13,698 bases of DNA from Bacillota bacterium (GTDB taxonomy: Bacteria; Bacillota; Clostridia; Lachnospirales; Lachnospiraceae): NCBI GenBank assembly GCA_023414985.1, contig JAEZLY010000144.1:1-13698 (forward strand), written 5' to 3'. The position numbers and the translations under genes are program-made. Shown here piece by piece: positions 1 through 5,746 of the stretch (position 1 is its first letter; each line of letters opens with the position of its first letter). The notes under the pieces are model-generated. The model did not search any database. It was given only the letters and a program-made list of their open reading frames with translations, and was not told the origin of the DNA.

Positions 1-2115
1 ACAGCATCCGGTTCTAAGACAAAGACCTCTGGTATCACCAGATGGGAAGTTGATAAGACTGGTGCAACAATCGTTGCTAACAGCGGTTTATTCACAGCTA
101 CCGAAGCTGGCACATATGTTATTACAGCTAGAGCATTCCAGTCCACAGCTAAGTATGAGAGCTGGTTAGCAGACAAGACTAAGTATGCTAGCTATGTAAC
201 AGCTACTGCTTCTTACACTGTAAAGGTTGCTGCTTCTATGGTTAAGGCTGAGCAGGTTGATCTTGATACAGTTAAGGTTACCTTCGACTCACCTGTTGCT
301 GATGCTGACACTAAGCTTACAGTAGCTCAGGTTGTTAGTGGCACAGAAGTTATTACCGGTACCAAGAGCATTACTCTGAGTGCTGATAAGAAGACTGCTA
401 CTATCGACATGAACAATAACTTTGCAGAGGAATTCGTTTACAAAGTTAAGTATCCTGAGATGACTGATGTACAGTTCACAGCTGCTAAGGTTGATGCTGC
501 ATTAGTTACAAGCATTGCTGTTACAACAACAACTGCTCAGGAAGGCAGACCTACTGAAGTTAAGGTTGCTCTTTACAATAAGGATATGGTTAACATTTCT
601 AACGATACCCTGAAGACAAGAGTTACATTAGAGACAAGCGGCACAAACGCATCTGTTTCCGGTAGAGATTTATTCCTGTACACCAAGGGATCTTCAGCAA
701 CTGTAAAGGCTACCTATCATACATTCAACTATGATACAGCTGGTCAGGAGACAGGTCTTCTTACAGCAAGTGGCGTTGTTACTTGTGTAGCTTATGCTGA
801 TTATCAGCTTGACTCAATCGCAGCTTATTCCGTAAAGGATAGTGCTACAAGTGCTCCTGATTGGGTTACTGTAAATCACAATGTAGCAGTTGATGATACC
901 GGACGTTATCTGTGGATTAAGTTCGCAGGTAAGGAATGGGATGGCGATGGTATCGACTGGAATAACAAAGATAGTCGTATCAGCGGCGCAATCAAATTTG
1001 AATCTTCTAATAACAATGTATTATTAATTGACAGCACATCTGGTTATTTAACACCTGTTGCAGCTGGTACAGCTAGCGTTATCGTTAAGTACAACGATAC
1101 AGTAGTTGGCGCTGTTGCTGTAACTGTAACTGCTAAGAGAGCAGTAGCTGTTGTACAGTTAAGCACAAACACTCTGACCTTATCTGATAAGTTCAGTGAT
1201 CCTACTGATGTAACATTAACAGTAAAAGATCAGTTTGGCGATAAGATGGATCCTACTTCTAAGTATACTGTAGAGCTTGGCACTCCTTCAGGTGTAAGCA
1301 TGCATTCATGGACTGCTGGTACTTCAACAAGCAGCCAGGGCAAGCTCACTGTTGATGCTTATAGCGTAGCAGCTGGTACCTATACTTACTCTGTAAAGGT
1401 TAAGGATAGTGGAAACAATACAGTAGTTACAAGCATGCTTAATGTAATCGTTCAGCATACTGATGCAACTGCAGCTACTTCTTATAAGGTTGAGGTTGGC
1501 AAGTCATCTTACGATTTAAATATCAGCAGTGATGATAATTCAGAAGATGCATCATTCTCAGTTTATGGTTATGCTAACGGCGTTAAGGTAACTAAGGAAG
1601 CTCTTACAACAAATACATCAGCTGCTTTATATGTTGCATTTGAAAAAGATGGTTCCGAGAAGACCAGCGATGCTGCTAAGTTCTCCATTAATGGTACTAC
1701 TAAGGTTGCTACCTTCAAGTTAGTTGATACTGCAGCTAAGAGTGGTTCTGCTGTAGCTGTTACTAAGGAAGCAATTGGTACTTACACAATTAAGTTCTTT
1801 GATAAGGTTAACAACAGAGTTCTTGCTCAGAATACATTCTCTGTAGCAGATACTCAGGTTAAACCTACCTGGAAGCTTGCTAAGACTCTTGTTGATATTA
1901 CTGATCCTACTAACATGGTAGAAGCTGCAAGAGAAGCATTCGATGTTAGCTTAGATGGTAAGAATATCGACTCCGATATCTTTGCTGTAGACTATGCATC
2001 AAGCTCCAATAACACTTATGCAATTAAGAAGATCCATGTTAAGAAGGATCTGGGCGCTGGCGGTGCTTACCTTGAGTTCGTACTCGATGTAAATATTTCC
2101 ATCACAACCAAATAA
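1..2115 (+). CDS. S-layer-like surface protein with Ig-like repeats, C-terminal part (5'-truncated by window)
   Basis: The reading frame is open from base 1, so the gene starts before the window and about 704 C-terminal residues are visible; the internal ATG at 238 is not the start. The sequence is Thr/Ser/Ala/Val/Lys-rich with alternating beta-strand patterns and bacterial Ig-like (Big-type) modules, for example the stretch ending VAAGTASVIVKYNDTVVGAVAVTV followed by a fresh module. One Cys is visible, and there is no LPXTG sorting signal or C-terminal membrane anchor, so any wall attachment (for example SLH domains) would have to be upstream. Codon use is strongly skewed (GCT, GTT, AAG, ACA), unlike the neighbouring genes, which fits very high expression. 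The family reading as an S-layer or other abundant surface protein comes from composition and architecture; no specific family is recognised. Two hairpins follow the TAA. Confidence 0.75.
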   Translation, partial: TASGSKTKTSGITRWEVDKTGATIVANSGLFTATEAGTYVITARAFQSTAKYESWLADKTKYASYVTATASYTVKVAASMVKAEQVDLDTVKVTFDSPVADADTKLTVAQVVSGTEVITGTKSITLSADKKTATIDMNNNFAEEFVYKVKYPEMTDVQFTAAKVDAALVTSIAVTTTTAQEGRPTEVKVALYNKDMVNISNDTLKTRVTLETSGTNASVSGRDLFLYTKGSSATVKATYHTFNYDTAGQETGLLTASGVVTCVAYADYQLDSIAAYSVKDSATSAPDWVTVNHNVAVDDTGRYLWIKFAGKEWDGDGIDWNNKDSRISGAIKFESSNNNVLLIDSTSGYLTPVAAGTASVIVKYNDTVVGAVAVTVTAKRAVAVVQLSTNTLTLSDKFSDPTDVTLTVKDQFGDKMDPTSKYTVELGTPSGVSMHSWTAGTSTSSQGKLTVDAYSVAAGTYTYSVKVKDSGNNTVVTSMLNVIVQHTDATAATSYKVEVGKSSYDLNISSDDNSEDASFSVYGYANGVKVTKEALTTNTSAALYVAFEKDGSEKTSDAAKFSINGTTKVATFKLVDTAAKSGSAVAVTKEAIGTYTIKFFDKVNNRVLAQNTFSVADTQVKPTWKLAKTLVDITDPTNMVEAAREAFDVSLDGKNIDSDIFAVDYASSSNNTYAIKKIHVKKDLGAGGAYLEFVLDVNISITTK

Positions 2116-2136
2116 TTGTTAAAGCAAAATAATGAA

Positions 2137-2170
2137 TGTGCCGCAATTAATTTTGCGGCACATTTTTTTT
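2137..2170 (+). terminator. Rho-independent terminator of the surface-protein gene
   Basis: A perfect 10-bp stem (TGTGCCGCAA / TTGCGGCACA, 2137-2146 with 2153-2162) closes a 6-nt loop and is followed by eight T residues. It lies 21 bases after the TAA stop codon. The stem extends by A-T pairs into the flanking A and T bases, so it may also work in reverse. Confidence 0.9.
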
Positions 2171-2192
2171 GCTTATAAGAAGCTTCTCTATG

Positions 2193-2226
2193 ACCCACTC
2201 TATCTGTAGATAGTGTGGGTATTTTT
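2193..2226 (+). terminator. second terminator-like hairpin
   Basis: ACCCAC (2193-2198) pairs with GTGGGT (2215-2220). After one T-T mismatch, CTATC continues against GATAG. The stem is followed by ATTTTTAATT. It sits 30 bases after the first terminator and probably acts as a backup, as expected behind a very highly transcribed gene. Confidence 0.6.
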
Positions 2227-2229
2227 AAT

Positions 2230-2768
2230 TCTACTTCATTGTGATACATTAGACAGGTAATCAGGTAATAATAAAGAGACGATCTCATTGAATTATAGAT
2301 TATAGTCAATCAATAGTGAATACGATCAATATAGGCATAGGCTATGCTGATAGACGTTAAGGTTATACTCTAATAATAATTCAAGGAGCTTACAACACAT
2401 CACGAGATATGAGAAGTAATATCATATCCTTATACAGCAGTCAATTCTATAGAAGAGCTGCTATTGAACTACATCGATGTCTGATTAACACTTTGGAAGT
2501 AGTTACTGTAGAACTACATTAATGTCAGGTCAATCATATTAATCAGCTTCGCTGGAGTGTTAAAGTAGATAATAATTACTGCGTGAAAGAAGTAGTAATT
2601 ATGTATCGTTATATAAAAGCATCTAATCTATAGTAAAGTATCTTTCATAAGTACTAAGTGAATTAAAGTAGCATCGGGAATAAGCAGTAATCTCTAGATA
2701 AAGAACATGGAGTATATGGAGGAGCGTAGAAATTATCTTCTTTCCGGTGGATTACTCCTTTTTGTTTT
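2230..2768 (+). ncRNA. candidate structured non-coding RNA (unassigned)
   Basis: No credible gene is present, but local inverted repeats follow one another: GAGA/TCTC (2276-2286), ATTGA/TCAAT (2287-2310), GCATA/TATGC (2335-2347), GATATGA/TCATATC (2406-2428), AGCAG/CTGCT (2436-2462), GTAGTT/AACTAC (2499-2517), CAGC-TTC-GCTG (2544-2554) and ATAATTACT/AGTAATTAT (2572-2602). TTAACACT (2485-2492) and AGTGTTAA (2556-2563) enclose two of these, giving a multibranch layout. GGAGTA/TACTCC (2709-2758) followed by TTTTTGTTTT would be a terminator. Short stems are expected by chance in AT-rich DNA, and no strong promoter is seen, so the call rests on density and order. It matches no RNA class that I recognise. 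Confidence 0.3.
2709..2768 (+). terminator. possible terminator at the end of the hairpin-rich region
   Basis: GGAGTA (2709-2714) pairs with TACTCC (2753-2758), followed by TTTTTGTTTT. The 38-nt interior holds a weaker inner pairing (AGAA/TTCT). The short outer stem and large interior make this weaker than the terminators at 2137 and 3388. Confidence 0.35.
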
Positions 2769-3387
2769 GATGGTGTATCTCGAAAACGCTGTTGCAGTAG
2801 AATGTTTAAGTACTGATAACAGTTTACTGTGCAGAAATACCGGAATATTTTAGTTACACCATGTACCTGGCTGTGAAGTCTGTGTCAAGGATGCGCTATC
2901 AGCTTATTTAAGAAAATTAATAAAGACACAATATGGAATAAGGTAAGACAGTAGATGAGGAGCTGCGTAGTAGGAAGAACTAATAGACCATTACAATGCG
3001 GTAGAACGTTAGGAAGAGATCTTTGCTAATGTGCACTATACAGGAATATCATAGAAAGATAATCAGTATTTTTATGTCCTTGAATGTCTCAATAGGGATT
3101 TGGCTGCATCAAGAATGACAGGTACTTTTCTCGATAAGAAGTTAGGTTTTATGATGTTCTATACAAGGCTCTATCTTGCAGCTGACACCCGGTGGGTATT
3201 TACTGTTGTATGTAACATGAGTATTTTGACGATATATAACCTATTAATGATGCAGCCTACTGCAGTATACTATCGGCAACAAAGTTCTGTTTTGAATTTG
3301 TGATAGTTGTTTGACGCTATCTCAATATCATACCTCTCCAGAACAGCAATATGACAGCATTCGAATTCAGGAAGGCTACTTAATTAC
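2769..3387. other. intergenic stretch without a supported gene
   Basis: About 620 bases with stops scattered in all frames. One 8-bp pairing, ATGGTGTA (2770-2777) with TACACCAT (2855-2862), encloses a hairpin around ACTG-ATAA-CAGT. A 67-codon open frame at 3100-3303 has no ribosome binding site and no recognisable protein character. The stretch may be decayed coding DNA, but I see nothing that identifies the source. Confidence 0.5.
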
Positions 3388-3473
3388 AAAAAATGTTGGG
3401 GTATAAACCGACCTCCTAAAAGTTAGATTTTAGGTCTAACTTTAGGGCCAGTTCAGAATACCCCAACATTTTT
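3388..3473. repeat. 86-bp composite palindrome: bidirectional terminator enclosing IS-end-like inverted repeats
   Basis: The outer arms are a perfect 16-bp inverted repeat (AAAAATGTTGGGGTAT at 3389-3404; complement at 3458-3473) with A- and T-tracts, so it can terminate transcription from either side; the ligase-family gene ends about 70 bases away on the minus strand. Nested inside, CTAAAAGTTAGA (3416-3427) pairs with TCTAACTTTAG (3435-3445), with one bulged A. The inner arms, continued outward as CCGACCTC and GGCCAGTTCA, resemble from memory the terminal inverted repeats of IS3-family (IS150-group) elements facing each other only 7 bp apart. That suggests a MITE-like dispersed repeat or an internally deleted IS. 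The structure is seen directly; the IS link is from recall. Confidence 0.7.
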
Positions 3474-3540
3474 ATTACTAGAATAGACTTATATCAGTAG
3501 TCATAAAGAAATCATACAAAGTAATTAATTCGTTATATTA

Positions 3541-5418
3541 TTATTTACTTTTTTGTGCTGCAGCATTAATTATTTTATAATTGATCAAAATTCCTAGCCC
3601 TACTAAGGTCCAGAAGATAGGTGCAACAACGACTAATGAATCATTGGTGATACCGCAAATCATATAACCGATACTTCCTATAAATAAACTAAAACCGATC
3701 TGAGTATATAGGTTATCAAAAGTTCCTTTTATATATATTTTTATACTCTGTATAAAGTACCACAAGTAGAAAGCTAAAAATGCCAGGAATGCGATCATAC
3801 CATTTTGTACAGCGATTTGAAGGTAAAGACTATGCGGTCTGGTGATTAGTTCTGTTCCATGGTTAAAATTGTTTTGATTCACATAATCTCTTTGAGGAAA
3901 GACTAAAGAAAAATTATTGGCACCGGCTCCAAGGAAAAAGTATTTTTTTAGTAACGGTATCGTTCTTGACCAGATATAACCACGATCTGTGAAGATATAT
4001 TCATAGCCGGTAAATACTGCAGAGGGTGCTGTCTCTATTTTATCAAATTTGCCGTATAAGTTATAATAGTAATAAGTGCCGTCGCCGGTGTAGTTAGAAA
4101 AGTACCATTCTATTCCGTCAATCTTAATATTAAAACCATAAATATTATCATAAATACAAGGTGTTATTAAAAATCCGGGGAAACGATTATCCACAATGGA
4201 ATAGGCTCCGTCTTGATTAGCCTGTTGGGCAACCGGCTGTCCGCTGTCATCAGTCAGAATGAAACTCATCGCCCCGTTATTGTCCATATAAGATTGAAGC
4301 TTCAAGGAATTTCCGGAATAGGTGATAAGAAGGCAATCATCTCTGGTCTGAATATCGGTTAAGGTGGGATTTGTCTTTTGTAGCTTAGTTACATTGGCCA
4401 ATTTATTGATCATAAAATTATGATTAACAAAATTTAAAAGGATAATAGATAATATACCCAAGCAAAATAGTGGAATAAAAATCTTCTTGTATTTGATCAA
4501 ATACCTCCAGAAAAAAGGAATGGAGAATAGGATTGCAGCTACAATAGCAATCTTACCGGCACTGGAACCGGAGCCAAACAATGATATGATCAATACGATT
4601 AAGCTTAGCCCATAAATAACTGTCCACAAGTCCTTTTTTCTTACTATGATCAGAATAAAAAAGATCGGAGCAAGCAGAGCAACATAAACACCAAGATAAT
4701 TAGGATTATACAGGGTACCATATGCAAAACTATAAATCCCGAATTTAAAGACTAGGGATGTTGATTCGCTTAGGAAATTCGGAGGTGTAATTAAGCTTTT
4801 TGCAAAATCTGTTGTAAAAAAATCATGTCCAAACGTTTGCGAAACTCCAATAAAACCAATAATTAGAGAACTGATTAATAGTCCATGAATAAGATATTGT
4901 GCGTCGCTATCTGTCTTAACAAATAGAAATAAATAATATACAATGAGGCAGTAACCTAGAATTACAATGATTGATTCAAATTGTTCGAAACTGCCCCAAA
5001 AACTATATTTACGATATTCTGTAAAGATGGAAGATAGGAATGAAAAAACAGCATAAATTGATAACGGCCAAAAGATCGGAGCAAAACGTATACTGTTTTT
5101 GTCTTTTACTATCTTGGCAATCAGGATTATTGTCATTATGATAGCAATCAGGATAAAGAAGTTTTGTTTATAATACAGGAAGAAGTCAGTATATTCGTCA
5201 TTTGAAGCAAACCACGAAAAGCGGGTAAAATCTGTGTAATAGACTTTCAGGCGTGTAATCAAGGGTAAAACAGTAAGGATACAAAGGATGGGTAAAAGAA
5301 GCCATCGATTTGCATTCATGGCTTGTAACGGGGTACTAACTGTATTCTTGTTTTTAGCATTCGTAGAGGATTTGTTTTTTGAATTTTTCTCATTTGACTT
5401 ATTCATTTTATCCGGCAT
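3541..5418 (-). CDS. O-antigen ligase/polymerase-family (Wzy_C) integral membrane protein
   Basis: A protein of 621-625 residues. After a Lys/Asn/Ser-rich cytoplasmic N-terminus (1-37), about a dozen hydrophobic segments alternate with short loops, as in the O-antigen ligase / Wzy superfamily that transfers or polymerises undecaprenyl-linked glycans outside the membrane. Family-like signatures are GSGSSAGK (282-289), at the place of the usual SRG motif, and RPHSLYLQIAVQNG (527-540), with the His typical of the catalytic periplasmic loop. Residues about 340-480 form a long hydrophilic, beta-like insert between membrane segments, larger than in simple family members. Two starts are possible: ATG at 5418, or ATG at 5406 (residue 5), which lies one base after the stop of an upstream short ORF with its own ribosome binding site. 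I favour 5406 by coupling but give the longest frame. No other glycan genes flank it, so the substrate is unknown. Confidence 0.8.
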   Translation of the reverse strand: MPDKMNKSNEKNSKNKSSTNAKNKNTVSTPLQAMNANRWLLLPILCILTVLPLITRLKVYYTDFTRFSWFASNDEYTDFFLYYKQNFFILIAIIMTIILIAKIVKDKNSIRFAPIFWPLSIYAVFSFLSSIFTEYRKYSFWGSFEQFESIIVILGYCLIVYYLFLFVKTDSDAQYLIHGLLISSLIIGFIGVSQTFGHDFFTTDFAKSLITPPNFLSESTSLVFKFGIYSFAYGTLYNPNYLGVYVALLAPIFFILIIVRKKDLWTVIYGLSLIVLIISLFGSGSSAGKIAIVAAILFSIPFFWRYLIKYKKIFIPLFCLGILSIILLNFVNHNFMINKLANVTKLQKTNPTLTDIQTRDDCLLITYSGNSLKLQSYMDNNGAMSFILTDDSGQPVAQQANQDGAYSIVDNRFPGFLITPCIYDNIYGFNIKIDGIEWYFSNYTGDGTYYYYNLYGKFDKIETAPSAVFTGYEYIFTDRGYIWSRTIPLLKKYFFLGAGANNFSLVFPQRDYVNQNNFNHGTELITRPHSLYLQIAVQNGMIAFLAFLAFYLWYFIQSIKIYIKGTFDNLYTQIGFSLFIGSIGYMICGITNDSLVVVAPIFWTLVGLGILINYKIINAAAQKSK

Positions 5419-5458
5419 ATTTTATGCGTATGATATATTTAAAGCTAACAATAATCAT
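5408..5458 (-). CDS. short upstream ORF 2 (16 codons), possibly coupled to the ligase-family gene
   Basis: ATG at 5458 follows a good ribosome binding site (AGAAAGGAAAAG, 4-6 bases upstream) and encodes MIIVSFKYIIRIKYAG. Its TAA at 5410-5408 is one base from an in-frame ATG of the downstream gene (TAA-A-ATG). This is a typical termination-reinitiation arrangement; the downstream ATGs have poor ribosome binding sites of their own. Whether the peptide is made is not known. Confidence 0.4.
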   Translation of the reverse strand: MIIVSFKYIIRIKYAG

Positions 5459-5470
5459 ACTTTTCCTTTC

Positions 5471-5494
5471 TTATGAATTAGATATTGAAAACAT
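5471..5494 (-). CDS. short upstream ORF 1 (7 codons)
   Basis: ATG at 5494 lies behind AGAAGGAAAAG and encodes MFSISNS. Its TAA is followed directly by the ribosome binding site of upstream ORF 2. It is very short and may be chance; the purine-rich spacing is the main support. Confidence 0.22.
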   Translation of the reverse strand: MFSISNS

Positions 5495-5610
5495 TGTCTT
5501 TTCCTTCTGCATTGTAATAAGTAATTTATGTAAAGAATACTGATTTAAAGGTGTTTAGTAATCGATACCTATTTACTTTTTACTGTTGCAGCTTTAATCC
5601 TTAATGTTCC

Positions 5611-5641
5611 CATTCCGCTAAATTATTCTAGTAAATTATAC
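5611..5641. repeat. operator-like repeat, copy 1 (over the -10/start)
   Basis: CATTCCGCTAAATT then ATTCTAGTAAATTATAC. It shares the order CATT-CGCTAAATT-TAGTAAATT-ATAC with copy 2, 70 bases away, and contains two TAAATTA units. It covers the predicted -10 box and start site of the ligase-family promoter. Confidence 0.45.
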
Positions 5642-5663
5642 ACCAGATTGATGATAACTACAA
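5635..5663 (-). promoter_or_regulatory. sigma-A-type promoter of the ligase-family gene
   Basis: On the minus strand the -35 box TTGTAG (5663-5658), a 17-bp spacer and a perfect -10 box TATAAT (5640-5635) predict a start near 5628 and a 5' leader of about 210 nt that carries the two short ORFs. One copy of a paired AT-rich repeat overlaps the -10/start region. Confidence 0.65.
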
Positions 5664-5680
5664 TATAGAGGTGAGTTAAT

Positions 5681-5706
5681 CATTCGCTAAATTTAGTAAA
5701 TTTATA
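5681..5706. repeat. operator-like repeat, copy 2 (upstream of the -35)
   Basis: CATTCGCTAAATT then TAGTAAATTTATA, a near copy of the repeat at 5611-5641 with a 3-base deletion. It includes the palindrome AAATTTAGTAAATTT. It lies about 20-45 bases upstream of the -35 box. The rest of 5419-5746 holds only the promoter, leader and short ORFs; no clear terminator for pflB is visible. Confidence 0.45.
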
Positions 5707-5746
5707 CTTTATAAATCACTCATTTAAAATAAAAAATATACTAACA

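Noticed and set aside
238..240. ATG as the start of the surface-protein gene
   Set aside because: The frame is open to base 1 with the same repeat-rich protein character and no ribosome binding site precedes this ATG.
2466..2526. GAACTACATCGATGTC and GAACTACATTAATGTC as a repeat pair
   Set aside because: Two 16-bp near copies 45 bases apart are real, but with no third copy and no adjacent gene they do not support an array or attachment site; kept only as part of the hairpin-rich region.
3100..3303. 67-codon open frame that might be a small protein or a gene fragment
   Set aside because: No ribosome binding site, no promoter, odd composition, and stops just upstream in the same frame. I could not tie it to a family.
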